64,000 nucleotides of DNA from Cristatella mucedo (GCA_009760855.2 WPIO01000117.1:966501-1030500), one strand, 5' to 3'; positions 1 through 35,955 are shown, numbered from the stretch's first letter. Translations and numbers: made by a program. Notes: generated from the sequence alone by a model not told the origin.

Positions 1-1310
1 TAGGCGCTTTACATTTGCTGCAAAGTGATATGCAATAGAATAATAAGTAAAATCATGCTTGAAAAACAAACAAAATGAATAACATGGTTAGGGGTGACAT
101 GCACAGGGTCAGCATGCAAATGTGGTTAGTGGCAGCATGCGCAGTGTCAGCACGCATAAGCACATCAAGGACGAATCAAAGGGACTCACTAAATGCTGTC
201 CTTAATAGGTGTGTTTTTAAGTTTCTTTTAAATGTGGTCAGGTCAGGGGATGTTCTGACGCAGGTCGGGAGGGAGTTCCAGGCTTTGGGAGCATACGAGC
301 TAAATTCACGGTCTCCAAAGGATTTAAGGTTTGTACGAGGTATTTCCAGACTGTTGGATTCCGAAAAGCAAGTGGTACGATGCTTGGCCTGATGGGGTAG
401 TATATCTGAAATATAGGCTGGAGCCATAGAATGAAGAGACCTAAAAGTGAGCGACAAAACCTTGAAGTCAATCCGTTGCCTCACTGGTAGCTAGTGCAGG
501 TCGGCGAGAAGTGGAGTAATGTGGCAACTGCGACGCTCACGACAGACAAGCCTAGCTGCAGAGTTTTGCACCAGCTGCAATCGCCTGATCGCACATGCTG
601 GTAGGCCAGTAAGCAGTGAGCTGCAGAAGTCGAAACGGGATGTCACGAATGCATGGACCAACTTGGACGTGGTATCCTTATCTAAACAAGCCCGAATTTT
701 AGCAATGTTATGAAGCTGAAAATAGGCAGTCTCTTTGATAGAAACGTTGGAAGGGAGACTGTTCGGAAGTTGCTCAAGTTCTCTCGGTCCGGTGCTTCTT
801 TCTTGAACAGTGGCCTGACTACAGCCATTTTGAAAGGTGCTGAGACATGACATGAGTCTAATAACATCTTAATGATGTTAGCTATGCATGGCAGCAGCAG
901 ATCAGTTTGAAGCATAGCAGCGGCAATAGGGTCCAGAGGAATAGTCAGTTGTCTTCCTTGATTGGGATATAAACTTCAGGGTGAAGTCACTCGTGACCTC
1001 CTTGAAAGTAGATATTGAGGTGCTGCATGGAATCGAGTGACATGATTCCAGGGGGATGTTGTTGCCATCTTAGGTATTGACTCACTGCTCTTGTCTGTCT
1101 TCTTGACAAAGAATCGAGAGAAGCGATCAGCTAGATCATCACAGGGATCACTTGGTAAGGAGCTGCGATCGGTTAAGCAGATGTTTAATAGTCGATATCA
1201 GCATTTTTCGATTGTGCATCTGAGATTCAACAATGTTTGCATAGAAGCGTCAACAATGTCTGTATGGAAGCTAGACTTTGTCTTTGCTACGATTGATTGG
1301 TACGATCTAT
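1..1310 (-). mobile_element. LINE-A (L2/CR1-type non-LTR retrotransposon), internally deleted copy
   Basis: On the minus strand a reverse-transcriptase start is visible near 690-915 (ANIIKMLLDSCHVSAPFKMA, a typical finger-region block) and upstream remains near 1085-1160 (DDLADRFSRFFVKK). The frame then jumps to the RT C-terminal region near 500-690 (LQLVQNSAARLVCR, LHWLP) and the post-RT block at 180-400. The middle palm region with the catalytic aspartates is missing. The 3' tail runs to the left window edge with the shared AGGCGCTTTACATTTGCTG motif. Stops and frameshifts make it inactive. Confidence 0.85.
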
Positions 1311-2040
1311 AGTAGTCAGCGAGTCACTCGGTCACTCGCAGCTCCTCGATTTCAAAGCTCCTTTCGAGTGTTCGGCGTCATTGCGGGCAACTTGAATGCG
1401 CGCGCACACATCGGACGAGCATCCGCGCGTAAAGGAATGCTCGTACGATCGGAAGCAGCGAAGTGGCAGATTGACCAGCGTGAGTCTCAGACCTCGGCAG
1501 GCTAGTAATGAATCGAGCGATCGGAGGCGCGCGCTATGGTTCCAGTGATTACCTGGCGAAGTCGAGGCCTCGATCGCCTTGCGATGGGTTCGGCGGCCGC
1601 TTCGCAGAACGCCGTGCGTCTTTTGCCGCCGGTCTTCTCTTGAGCCGCCTTTGAGCAGATTTCGGCGGCCGCCGCCGCCGCCGCCGCAGGCGCCGCGCTC
1701 GGCTTGCGCCCCACCGCGTTTTGGCACCGCCGTTGCGGCCTATTGTGGCTGCTGCTGCAGGGTGGCTGCTGCAACTGCTGCTGCTTCTATTCGAGTCTCG
1801 CGAAAGGCACGAGATTAGACGCGAAGGCCGGCCCCTTCGTCAGTAACAGTGCTTCTAGCGTTGGCCCCAGCCGATTACTGGACTGCCGGCGGCTACGGTG
1901 TGGGTGCCGCCGCCGCCCCCGCCGCCGCCGCCGCCGCCGTCTCAATCCGCACTTTTCCCAACGCCATGCCGGAACCCCGATCGTGCGATCTCAGCGCCGC
2001 CTTGCGGCTGGCTTGTCTGACCCTGCTTTAGCCTAGCCAG
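1311..2040. other. GC-rich stretch with no gene found
   Basis: Contains short (GCC)n runs near 1660-1690 and 1905-1940 and GCT-rich DNA near 1745-1785. Open frames on both strands are a by-product of composition, and no domain or splice-consistent exon was seen. Confidence 0.5.
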
Positions 2041-2255
2041 TTGTCCGGCTTTAAAAATAATGCATTTGCTGTAGCGGCCTCAGAGAACTTGATCTCTTTC
2101 TAGGCACGTTACATTTGCTGTAAAAGAAGCATGATCGAACGGCTAGCTGTACCGGTGGCCAATGAACAACCAGCGTAACACGGTTAGGTGAGACAGGGGT
2201 CAGAGGGTCAGGATGCAAACATGGTTAGTGGCCGCATGCACGTGGCTTTCGCTTC
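2041..2255 (-). mobile_element. LINE-A 3' end fragment
   Basis: The minus-strand tail motif (CTCAGAGAACTTGATCTCTTTCTAG on plus, in parts) is followed by TTACATTTGCTG and by the same untranslated stretch (ACACGGTTAGG, GGTCAGGATGCAAACATGG) seen at the left window edge. Confidence 0.75.
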
Positions 2256-3749
2256 TTTTGACTCGCTGCGGCGGCGGCGTTTCTCGATGGCAGTCACGTG
2301 CAATGCGTGCGTGCGAGATCTAGGTCGGCTGGCGAAGCCGGCGTCTATCCGCTCTCGTAGGTCGCTATGCAAACGAATTCCTTCTTTACCTCGGTATGAG
2401 CTGCTAGCTGCTCGCGCGCGCGAACGCGGCGACTCTCAATCGAACTGTCTTGCGTTACTCGATGACCCACATAATTCGATCCACTCAACCAGGTTAGACG
2501 ATTGATGTCGAAAAGCTTGTGGCCAGAATGTCTGGCACCGGCCGTCTCGGCGTCGAACGCGAATCGCGCACCCAAGCGCATCGTTCTCTGATGGCACAAG
2601 CACCATGCATGCTCTGTGTGCCATTCCTCTCGTGAAGCCGAAGCTGCAAAAAAACTATCTGCAGCCGTAGGGCGCTCCGTCGTCTGCTGCACGTTCAATG
2701 CTGATGAGCTCTTTCAGCGTCCATCTTTCTTTCATCGAGGCTATCGAAGACTCTCGACGCTCTGAGCTGCCCCCGCCCCTCCCCCGTGCCCTGCCAGTCG
2801 TCGGTCACCTCGTCGCGACTGTGCGCTAAGTGGTGGCGGCGCAACGCCGACCCTGCCAATGACCAATGACCTCTGCACCCTCTCCTCGGCCACCCTCGCG
2901 CGCCCTGAGGACGAAGAATCGCGACACGCCTGGCTAGCACTTTGACGAAGCATGGCCGCTGCCACAATTCCGAGAGCTGCGAAGAGGCGTGAAAGCGGCC
3001 ACGCCTTCGCTGGGAGCCGGAAGCGTCGGCTGCTTCCGGCTCCGCAGCTGCGAAGGAGGACGCCGCCGCTTCCGCTGCCGAGGACGCCAACTGAATGCAC
3101 CAAGGGTAACCCGATATAACGGCGTCTGCGGCATCGAGAGTCGCCTGTAAAATATTTTAATCGGTACAAATTGTTGCCAGCTCGATCGTCGACGCGCAGT
3201 AGGAGACCGCGGTGAAGTCCATCGGCGATGGACGCTGCTGCTGCTGTTGTTGTTGTTGTTGCTTCTGCTGCTGCTCCTGCTTTTGCTGCCGCCTCCGACG
3301 CCGTCGCTGCCACTTATTGCGACGGTGATAAGCCGTTGCCCAGGAACCCTGAACGCTTCCGGGGCTTTAGCTGCGCCTTAACGCTGCTTGCCGTATTGCC
3401 GCTTGCAGCATTCGTAGACAACTTTCGCGCGTCCGGTTTATTGGACGTAGGACGCCACTAGAAGTAGGACGCTTTGAACGAACGCCATCAACAATCTGCT
3501 TCGCCTCTGCTCTCTTTGATACACCAGTCCTTCGCCAAAAGCGGCGATCACCTCATGTCTTAAAATAGATAAGCGTACGCTTGCGGTAATCGGCCATTCT
3601 GTTCCGGCCTCGCACGTCCGGGTGCAGCTTCCAATGAGCCACGGACTGACCGAAAGCGGCGACAGGCAGAAGCGGCAACAGGCGAAAGCGGCGACGGACT
3701 GAAGCGGCAACGAGCGGAAGCGGCGACGGGCGGAAGCGGCGGCTCTCAC
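2256..3749. other. GC-rich stretch downstream of ankyrin/IQ exon 8, no exon confirmed
   Basis: It would hold intron 8 and later exons of the ankyrin/IQ gene if these are near. Minus-strand open frames at 2700-3310 are Ala/Arg/Ser-rich and their candidate acceptors do not match the phase 1 left by exon 8, so none was called. A GCT/GTT run lies at about 3235-3290, and a GAAGCGG-type short repeat at 3650-3740. Confidence 0.45.
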
Positions 3750-26278
<22,529 letters not shown>

Positions 26279-26794
26279 TCTTTATTTAGTCGGACAGCTG
26301 GCGGCGGCGGCGAAGTTCGCGCTCACCGGTGAGCCTCTGCGCTTCCACTCGTCGCCGAGCGGACGCTGCTTAGTCGCCCGCCCTGACGGCGGCCGAAGTC
26401 CGCCGTCTCCGGCCGCCTCGCCCCGACATAGCTGCGAGCGGCGTGCGGCGGCGGGCGGCGGCGGGCGTCGGCGGGCGGCGGCGAGCGGCGCACACGGAGG
26501 CCGGAGGCTGCGGTGTGAAATCGTGCGGCGTTTGGCTGCTTTCCGATGCTGCCGCTCTAGGACGCAGTCAGCGCCTGAGCGGTTGCCCGACAGGCACCCG
26601 AGGAGGCTGCGAAACGGACAGAAACGGAGGTCTCTCAGCGAACGGCGAATGGAGCGGCACAGCCAGAGAGCGAGCGAGGGAGCGAGCCGGCGGACGCCCA
26701 GCAGACGACGCATCACGGGCACCTCAAAGCAGCTGTGTTGGCATAAATAATATTATTACAATAAAATAGCATTGTTGTCATTAATGTTACATCT

Positions 26795-27060
26795 TCATAG
26801 CACCCTCAGATAACTGAATTTCTTTCTGGGCACTTTGCAGATTTTGTATAGAAAGTGTGACCACGTGATGAGATGTAACTTTCGCAATGTCAAGCATAAC
26901 ATTGTTAGATGGGACATGCACACGTTCAACGTGTAGATACGCTTAGTAGCAGCTGGCACTGTATTGGCAAGCATGAGCTCACAAAGGACGAATCAAAATG
27001 ACCCAGTACATGCTGTAATAAGCAGGTATGTTTCAAGTTAGTACCACGCTACTACCAAGC
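26795..27060 (-). mobile_element. LINE-A 3' end fragment
   Basis: Reverse tail (TAGCACCCTCAGATAACTG, TTTCTTTCTGGGCACTTTGC), then the LINE-A 3' untranslated block ending in ACAAAGGACGAATCAAAATG, as at the left window edge. Confidence 0.75.
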
Positions 27061-27114
27061 AAGTATTAGAAATTCGTCCGACCAGAATGCAATGCGAGCT
27101 TGGGTAATGTTGCC

Positions 27115-27200
27115 ATACTGGTTTGGCCCAGTGGTTTAGGCGCTCGCCTTTAGGTGCTCTCCTTCTCTTAGGTTACTATACAAATGAATAAACTTTTATT
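27115..27200 (+). mobile_element. SINE-1 fragment, internally deleted
   Basis: The tRNA-like head (TGGTTTGGCCCAGTGGTTTA) is joined almost directly to the tail (TTACTATACAAATGAATAAA). The B-box region is missing. Confidence 0.6.
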
Positions 27201-28173
27201 TTTATATTTTCTAGGCATAGAAAACTGCGTAGCAATTAAGGACGAAGCGTAAATTAATCTTTCCTGGAAACGGAATATTCAAGTAGCTAGGTTCCGACTA
27301 GTGGCCCTAGGGTACAATCATGAGCGAGCGCTCGTCCTCGGCGACGCCCGCAGCAGCACGAATTAGAACGACGCGGAACGCATGAGCTCTTCTCGAACAT
27401 GCGTTTATCTGAGAGACGCGAAGCGCTTAAGTAAGCGCCGAGTTCAACCGCTACTGGCTAAAAAAAAATATCCATCTAGCGGAGGTAGCCCGCTTGAGCC
27501 GGCCTCTCGAGTGAACGGCCCTTTGAAAGAGCAGACCGGAAGAGTGAATAGTAGAGAATAGTTCACGATTGAACTAACTGAGTTTGCTTTGGTAATTCGC
27601 CGTCCGGCAGAGAGCGAAACTCAGTAGCAGCAAGAACGTGACATCCACCCGCGCGCGCCAGCCCACTCTTTTCAGGCGGACTGCGCCATCTCGTAAGTAC
27701 TCCTTAACACAGCTCGTTTGGCTATTTAGATGAAGCGCTCGATACGCCGGATCGGACGCTGATGGCGCAGTGCCTATCAGGCCATCGTCACACGGGCGCG
27801 ACAGTAATCTGGACCCAGCAGCGCTTAGTAGAGCTGACCAATCGCTCTGAAGAGAGAACGATCGGCGAAGAATCCGAAATCAGCGCAAATCAGCGGAATT
27901 TTCGTGACATCTTTACCCGCACGCACGAATGTCACCAGCGCACTTGAATTGAGAGAGAGAAAAGATGGCGCTCCTTTAAACTTGCGTACCCTTCCTCACA
28001 AGCGTTTAACCGTTCGTCGGGCTAAGGCCTGCGGCCGCTCCTGCTAATCTGCGAATACCTGGATGCGTACACAATCGCGCACGCGGGAGCCTTTTTGGGC
28101 ACCGAGCACTTAGCTCAATGCATCATGAAGTCTTGTGTGAAGAATGCAAACTGGGAGCAGACCATATGTGTAA

Positions 28174-28263
28174 ATATATATGTGTGTGCGTGCGTGCGTG
28201 CGTCCATGCGTCCGTGCGTCCGTGCGTGTGTGCGTGCGTGTGTGCGTGCGTGCGTGCTTGTGA

Positions 28264-28296
<33 letters not shown>
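28174..28296. repeat. (GTGC/GTGT)n microsatellite
   Basis: GTGCGTGC units grade into a pure GT run at 28267-28296. Confidence 0.9.
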
Positions 28297-28298
<2 letters not shown>

Positions 28299-29656
28299 AT
28301 GCAATTTCCGAAATTCAACGTGAGCAGCTGTGAGCCTTGTATGAAAGATCTCATGCACTTCAATAATGGCAAAAATTAAGAAGTCTCTTCTTTTAATTTA
28401 AGAGAAATTATCACTAAAATCCAGAAATTTGTTCACGACCTACACGCCATGCACCAACCTGTTGCACATGAGTAACTAGTCTCGGTGAAGGCATGCACTT
28501 CCTACCACAGCAAGAGTACCCGTGGAATTGGGAGTAGGGACGCACTGCACGGCGAATGGTCAACGGTTGAGTTAGCCACTGACATCTATTGAGACATTAT
28601 GAATAATTTTTGATGATCACTATTTTTGGGAATTTTGTAAATATTCTCGTGGACTACGAAGACTATCCGTAATTATCTGGCCGCATTTAGACAAATATTC
28701 TGTAGTTGTCTGATAAAATTCGACGTGGGCATTTCGGCGATACAGTCTTTCCAACAGCTTCGCTTATCGCGCTTACTTAAACTCAGCAGCTACTTACGCT
28801 TTTTCTGGAACAAATAGCGGAGATCTAACCCTCGACAGAAAGCGATGACGCTCAGTTCCCATCCGACCATCCGACTTCCCATCCAACCATTCGACTTCCC
28901 ATTTGACTTCCCGCTCGACCATCGCGCGCAGCCACTCCGAGTACTAGTCACGCTAACCGCCGCTATCACTTAATCCCGGGCTCCCAGCCCGCCGAAATAC
29001 GAGGCCCGTCTTTAGAGAGGAGCATACTTCCTGCGAACAGGACGCCGCGTAGCCATCCGGTCGTGAACTCTAGCCGAGCGTATCACTGGGGTCGTGAACT
29101 CCAGCCGAGCGTATCACTGGGGGGGTCTACCGGAAGGCTCGGCGGAAAGCTCGCGAAGGGTCCGTCCGTCCGCTCCAGTAGCTCGAGAGTTGCGGAGCGG
29201 AAGCGGAGTAGGCGCGCGAGCCTCTCGCTGAAACGCGCTGCTTCGCGGCTCCAGTCGAGGAAGCTGGGCCGCGGCGATGCCGCCGCCGCGGTCATTTCTA
29301 CCTGATGTCATGCACCTAAATACGTACGCTTGAGGTCATGCGCCCCGAGGTCGCTCCGCTGAGTTCAGCTCTCCCACACCCTGAAGGTCGTTCATTGCAG
29401 GACGGCTTGAAGGTATGCTCTTCGTTGTGTTTGGAAGATGCTGGAGTTATTTTCCATTTGTTGTCTAGTTTCTCCCCAACCCCTTCTACCCCCTCCTCCT
29501 CTCCCCCGGTACCCTCTGCTCCGTCGTCCTCCGCCTCCGTCCTCTTCGTCCGCCACTAGCTCCGACGAGCAATCGAAGCATCGAAGGCAGAGTCGAGCAG
29601 AGCTCACGTTCGTCGCTCCGCTGATGAGTGTTCCGCGATCGATTTATTGAAGGATT

Positions 29657-29666
<10 letters not shown>

Positions 29667-29724
<58 letters not shown>
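29667..29724. repeat. (AT)n microsatellite
   Basis: About 29 AT units. Confidence 0.95.
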
Positions 29725-29727
<3 letters not shown>

Positions 29728-30317
29728 GCAAGTATGAGATATAGTATACGATATATTATACGGATGAAGCTAGAGCCGTCAGTGGACTGCCAGTGGACTC
29801 GCTTACCTGAGTCTATACAATACTGTACATAAATTTACGCGTCTATTGCACGTCTCACTCGGAAGTGCTAGTCGTCTTTTTGCAGCGTGACGGGCGGACT
29901 TTCTTGCTTTAATAAATAGGGATAAATTGTTATTATCGTGATCTACCGATTGAATTTATTTTTTCCAGATTTTTCACCTTACATCTATGTGCCGAGATGC
30001 TACAAATGGGTAGGGGAGCATATGCACACAGCTATCAATCCAAAGAAAATAAAATGTGTGGATACCAGTCCGCACTAAGTCTGGAGATATTTATAATCAT
30101 GGCGTAGGTACGGCGGTAGCACTTAATGCCGACGGCGGACCGGCATTAACAAATCACGACCTTATAATTGTTTGGAGTAGCTCTGTTCAAACTTCGGATA
30201 GGCTAGGCTCGCTAAGAGCTTCAAACGCTTCATAAAGGTTTATTCAATCGCGTCAAAGATTGATGGCTCGGATGTCGGGATGAGCCGCAAAGACACATGC
30301 ATGCCTGAGAGAGGGAA

Positions 30318-30318
30318 C

Positions 30319-30377
<59 letters not shown>
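30318..30377. repeat. (GA)n microsatellite
   Basis: About 29 GA units with one AA interruption, followed by a short G run. Confidence 0.95.
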
Positions 30378-30384
<7 letters not shown>

Positions 30385-31082
30385 CATGACGAAAGTTCTA
30401 GAAACTCCTGCGAGGCTCCCGAAAGCTCAAAAAGGCTCCAGATGATTCCAGGAACTTCTAGCGGGCTTTAAAAAAAGAACTCTATCCTAATAAATTTTAA
30501 GGCTCCGAAAAACTTCGGAGGCGCAGCGGTCACAGCGCCATGACGCTGCCGCGACGGCTTTCGCGGATAAGTGGTGCTAGTGAAAATTAGATAATAGAAA
30601 CAGGCCGGAAGTGCACTGGTCCGTGAACGCAGCATGCCCAGCAATCAGAATGGCAGCCGAGAAGCCAGACTTGCCGAGCTTCGCGGCGCGCTTACGCCGT
30701 CGCGCTGCAGGCACTAGCTTCCGGCGAAGTGAGGCATCGGCTTCCGTCGCGCCATCTGCAGCGTTTGGATGGCGTTCTGACTTGATTTCTCGGAGCAAGC
30801 GCTAGCGCGGGTGGGCGCAATCCGGCTCGTGCGACATCCGGCGCTCTAGCGCCGGTCGATCAGGTGAGCGGGCTACTCGTCTGTCCTCTATGCTCGAGCG
30901 TCGCGTGTCCACGGCGACTCTACGCGTCGAGCCCGCAACGGCGTCTTCCAAAACTAAATTTCTCCGGTCAAGAATGAAACGAAAATCACGAGAAAGCTGA
31001 GGAGTGAGCGGAAACGAGTGCGATCGGTTGGGGCGAATCGGTTTCAGCAGCGGCCAGTGGCGCGACCCGGTCGCTGCGTCCT

Positions 31083-31185
<103 letters not shown>

Positions 31186-31719
31186 TGCTTACAGGCCGAG
31201 CGCCTCTCTGGCGCTCGGCGTTGGCGCCTCGGCCTGGCTGAGCTGGGTGTTCGGATTCTCCGACGCGAAAAGTTCGCCACCCAAAGATCTCTGTCTACCT
31301 GGCCGTCTGCCTGGCCGTCTCTAGCTGTTGGTCTCGATAGAGTACTCTGACGTGTGCGCGCGATCACCGACGAGCTTAGGGCCGTTTCTTCTGTCAGGAC
31401 CTGGGATGCTAAACTGCTGCGTCTGCATTCGGTCGAGATTTATCGGGCGAGTATCTAATTCCGACCCGCGTGTATTGCCCCTAGACCTCACTGGAAGTAA
31501 GTGCTCCGGTCCATGTGCAGGAATTCTCGCTGTTTCGTGTAAGCCAACCTATAGGACATTGTGCAAGCTGCTGTCAGCTTTAAGCAAAGCTATCTAGTTT
31601 AACCTGGCCGGCTACCTGGCAAAGCTGCTAGTTTTACGATCCTTACGCTGCGCTTTCTCCTAGGCGATCCGGCACGTGATGACCGATTGAGGATTTCGCA
31701 GCCTGAATGGCAACTAAGA

Positions 31720-31732
31720 TATATATATATGC

Positions 31733-31764
<32 letters not shown>

Positions 31765-31765
31765 A

Positions 31766-31844
<79 letters not shown>

Positions 31845-31885
31845 CAACTAAGATATATATATACATATATATATATTTATTTATA
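31720..31885. repeat. (AT)n/(GT)n microsatellite next to SINE-1
   Basis: Compound AT/GT array abutting the 3' end of the SINE at 31891. AACTAAGATATATATATAC occurs twice. Confidence 0.9.
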
Positions 31886-31890
31886 TATAA

Positions 31891-32021
31891 TTCATTTGCA
31901 TAGCACTCTAAGAGAAATTAATCTCTATTCAGGTGTTTCATAAATGCCACGGCTTGTCGTGCCCACGACCTCGGCCAGACCTCGGTCGGGGCGAGGGCCT
32001 TAACCGCTGGGCCAAGCCAGC
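31891..32021 (-). mobile_element. SINE-1 (tRNA-derived), near-complete copy
   Basis: Read on the minus strand: tRNA-like head GGCTTGGCCCAGCGGTTAAG (A box), B-box-like GGTCGTGGGCACGAC, a short body, then the LINE-A-like tail (TGAATAGAGATTAATTTCTC, GTGCTATGCAAATGAA). It ends at an AT microsatellite, as expected for retroposition. Confidence 0.8.
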
Positions 32022-33200
32022 TATACAACTCGAAGATGCAACCGAAGGTTACGCGGCCTGCATTGGCGCTGACGTAGATGAGTGCGAGCGCTTCGGTGGA
32101 CGGACGCTCGACGCCGCTCGAAATTAAGGCTACGGAAACACGCGGGCCTGCATTAAAACCGCGCCGCGTTTTCCCGTCTGACAGCGCATGCGCCCGGCAG
32201 CAGCTATGAGTCGGAGGGCTGCACCCAGTGTCTTGCTCGTGTTGCTCACAGCCGACCGACCGACTCTGCGGCGGCGGCGCATCGGCCCGTGGAGAAGCCG
32301 CGACGCTAGTGGCCATGGCCGAGCGCGATGCGTGGCGCAGCCCCGCGTCCAGACTCGACGGCGGTCAGTCGGCATTAAAACGAGCCCGACGCGAGCGAGC
32401 GAGCGCCCCTAGGTAGCCGTACAATTGCGCGTGCGACAAGCGATTCGTTCGCTCGAAGAAGACAGAGCGACGCGCGCTCACCTGCTGATGGCGCGAGCGG
32501 CGACGACCGACCGACGACTGACGCAGTGCGGGCGGCCGTGGCGGCGGCGACGGCTCCCTTTCCCTGTGTACGACAATCAGAGGCAATCTGTTGTTTACGC
32601 TTTCCCCGAGCACAAATAGGGTGCACAAACGGGAGAAAAGAATGAGCAGGCAATCAATTGCCGCCATGGAGGAAATCAATTTCTATAAGTCTCGGTGAGC
32701 ATTTCCTATGCACGCGTAGCATGTTTCCAATACTAGACTCGCCGCGTTGACGCGAGCACCAAGCCCAAGGCGCTCAGACCGGATCCGGGTGCAGACGGGA
32801 TACGCGAGCACTTTGCGAGCACTTCGCGATGACGGGCTAGAACACATCGCCCCGGTGCTGGTCCGGTGCGCTGCACGAGTAGCCAATAGGCGACGGCTAT
32901 CAAATGGAGATTAATGGGTTCCTGAAACACGTTTGGCTACGCAAACTACCCCAACGAGCGCGAGTTGCCTACGACATCCGTCCTTTGATCTTTTATCCTT
33001 GACCTTCGACCGTAAGTGCTCGTCCGTACCCAGCCACGATACGCTCCCTATTAGTGGTCCCACAGAGCCAATGCATTCCTGTTCCAGTAAGTGGGGGAAC
33101 ACATCTCTCTGCAGCTACCGATAATCTAGCGACACGCGGCGCGCCATTCTGTTGATGCTGACCTTGATGACAGAACAAACGGCAGAAAGGAGGAATGAAT
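32022..33200. other. Intergenic DNA, no gene found
   Basis: GC-rich to mixed composition. Open frames lack recognisable domains or consistent splice sites. Confidence 0.45.
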
Positions 33201-33204
33201 GCTT

Positions 33205-33280
33205 AGTGCGGCGATAGCCCGCGATGTAAGTTACTCGCTCTACACGACCGAGGTAGTGGGTTCGAATCCCCCAGGGGCCA
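33205..33280 (+). mobile_element. tRNA-like sequence (tRNA pseudogene or SINE head)
   Basis: Contains a perfect B box, GGTTCGAATCC, at 33259-33269 and a weak A-box-like segment (TAGCCCGCGATG) about 45 bp upstream. The ends do not pair into a clear acceptor stem, so a working tRNA is unlikely. Confidence 0.4.
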
Positions 33281-33289
33281 ATCCATTAT

Positions 33290-35060
33290 TGCCAACTGGA
33301 AGCGATGGCGATAGGCGCTAAGCTCTTCCGACGCTATATAAATGAGACTGTTAAACCAGCTAAAAAAAAATACTTTCTATTACGATTGAACCGCAACAAT
33401 CAAGACTTGACTAGGACTCTGGAAAAGAGACGGAAGCAACGGAGAGCCGCCGCGACATCTGCCCTGCGCTCTTTGAAGAGCAAGCCGCCATTGTTGAGGC
33501 GCGAAAACGAGACGTCATCACTAAGGTGGCTATTCGGCTTTGAATGAAACTCTAACGGAATTTGCTACGCCGCAAATTTTATCAATCACTTAGCGTCCAA
33601 TCGCAAAGCGCGTAATGGTAGTCCAATCGTAATGCTCATTCAATCGTGAAGCGCGTGTGCCAGTCCGGCATTTCAGCATCTTGCCAGTGCAAGGTGAGCC
33701 GAGCCAGCGCTAGTCAGCGAGTCTCCGACGAGACTGCGACGAGCTTCGGTTGGTTAGACTGGTCTTCTAGTCTCACAGAAAATAGAGCCGCGTGACTCTG
33801 CAGATGAAGAAATGATGAGATGTTTTGCGGTGGAACGATGGAACGCTCAAGTCAGCCAAGCTGACGTTGCTCTTGCTGTACTTGCCTCAACGTGAGTAGT
33901 CAGGGTGCAGCAGCAGTATCGGCCGACTCGTTTAAGTCAGTTCTCTCGGCATCTTAAAAGTAAACTACGCATTCTAAAGCTCGAGGAGTTTTGGTAACTA
34001 AAGAAATTCAGCGCTCGGAGGCTTGCATGTAATTTAGCGAAGGAGCCAAGACTTTAAGGCGGTTGTGAGCCCTGTCAAAAATGGGAAAAAATGGCGGACT
34101 GAAAATGGCAGATGAAAATGGAAAAAACGGCGGAAAATGGAAACAAATTGGCGGCCTCTGCCAGCCGGCAGGAGACTGCGAAATAGGGAGGCGCGCCGAA
34201 GCGCTTTAGTGACGAGTCCAAAAGTAGTTCGCTATGAAAGTTTTGAAGCTTCAGGCACTCAAAAGGAATGGCTTGACTCCAGCTTGGAGAATTTAGTTAC
34301 TACCTCTGAAAGGCTGTCGCCATGGAATCCAGAGAACTGTTGATGTAAGCGGACGAATGCAGGGAACTATTGATGCAAGCGGATGCAGGCAGAGGCGTCT
34401 GCTTTGCCTCCTTGTCAAGCTAAAAGCACGAGTCTGGCAGTATCTTATTAATTTCCGCGAACGAGTAATGCGAAATAACAGAATTTGTTGTTACCATCTA
34501 TGTGCTCATTACGGGAAGAGCGAATGGTATGGAATCGGATGGTGTAGATGGCGGCCATGTAGGAAACTGAGATCTCGTGATGCAAAGAGAGCTTCTGCAA
34601 TGGCTGTCAGCAGATCATCCATCATCATCCATCAGCAGATCATCATGAGCCATCCGTTCGTATCTACGTTAAAACCTGAACAGTGCGTTCGATTAAGTAC
34701 AAGGCATTCACTATGTCTTGACCAGGTTTTTGAAATGCCTGCCATAGTGCATATGTAATAATGATCAAGTGCTTCGTGCGATGTAAGATGGAGGCGAGCT
34801 TGAATGAGGCATGCGGTCGATGCGGCCTTGATTCTCTACTCAGTCGTTTTACCGTTCGCTTCAACTTGCTCAACTATAAGGTTAAGTGAAAATTTCGTGA
34901 GTCACGTTTTTCATTAAATAATTATTAAATTTACTTAATTATTATTTACTTAAATTATAATTAAATAACGACGCACGAACTTTTTCCTCAACCTTTTACT
35001 TCAACGGTCGCGGCGAAAATGTAGATCAAGCGTCGATGTAGTGCTACCTCAGACGACGAC
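33290..35060. other. Intergenic DNA, no gene found
   Basis: Mixed composition. Open frames such as 33305-33547 and 34357-34758 have no recognisable domain. A TCATCCATCATCATCC microrepeat lies near 34616-34645. Confidence 0.45.
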
Positions 35061-35955
35061 TACAGCGGAAGAATCTGCCGGATAATAAAACCAACTTACT
35101 GGTCATAGGGGAACCAAGTATGATTCAGAAATTTTAAAGGCTGCCGCTCTAAATCGGCTCTGCCAGTATATTGAATCTCCACGAAATCTAGGTGTCACGT
35201 TACAAAGTGACCTTTGATTTGTCGACCACCAAAGCTTCCCAGTCACGTCTGCCTACTTTCAGCTTCATAACGATGCTAAAATTTGGGCTTGTTTTGACAA
35301 GTGTACCACATCTAAATTCATCCATGCATTTGTGACATCCCGTCTTGACCTCTGTAACTCACTACTTGCTGGTCTACCGACCTGTGAAATCAGGCGCTTA
35401 CAGCTGGTGCAAACTCAGCAGCTAGGCTTGTCTGTCATGAGCGTCGCAGTTGCCACATCTTACTACTTCTCCTTGACCTGCACTGGCTCCCAGTCAAGCA
35501 ACGCATCGACTTCAAGGTTTTGTCACTCAGTTTTAGGTCTCTTCATTTTTTACTCCAGCCTACCAATCAGATCTACTCCTCCACCAGGCTAAGCATCGTA
35601 CCGTCCGCTTTTCGGGACATAGCTGTTTACCCATACCTCGTACAAATCTCAAATCCTTTGGAGACTGAGCATTTAGTTCGTATGCTCCAAAAGCCTGGAA
35701 CTTACTTACTCCCGACTTGCCTCACAACATCCCCCGACTTGACCACATTTAAAAAGAAACTAAAAACGCATCTATTTATAAAAACATTTAGTTGGTCCCC
35801 GCGATTCGTCCTTTATGTGCTTATGCGTGCTGACAGTGCATGCTGCCATTAAACATACTTGCAAGCTGACCCTGTGCATATCATCCCTAACCATGCTATT
35901 CTTGTTTGTTATTAGCATGCTTCCACTAACCATTCGACCATGCTACCTTTGCAGC
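35060..35955 (+). mobile_element. LINE-A, 5'-truncated and frameshifted copy
   Basis: RT C-terminal blocks on plus: KFIHAFVTSRLDLCNSLLAG and RRLQLVQTQQL, then a frame change, then GDXAFSSYAPKAW-like remnants near 35660-35700 and FKKKLKTHLF. It ends at about 35955, where a minus-strand LINE-B 3' end begins. Confidence 0.85.

Larger units (their letters stand above)
27200..31080. other. Intergenic DNA, no gene found
   Basis: Holds simple repeats: GTGC/GTGT at 28174-28296, (AT)n at 29667-29724 and (GA)n at 30318-30377. There is GC-rich DNA at 29030-29340 and 30540-30900. Short open frames show no domain. Confidence 0.5.

Noticed and set aside
2695-3313. Minus frames considered as ankyrin/IQ exon 9
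   Set aside because: The candidate acceptor gives the wrong phase, and the Ala/Arg/Ser-rich composition is unlike the ordered end of exon 8.
33205-33280. Functional tRNA gene
   Set aside because: The B box is perfect, but the A box and acceptor stem are poor, so it is listed only as tRNA-like.
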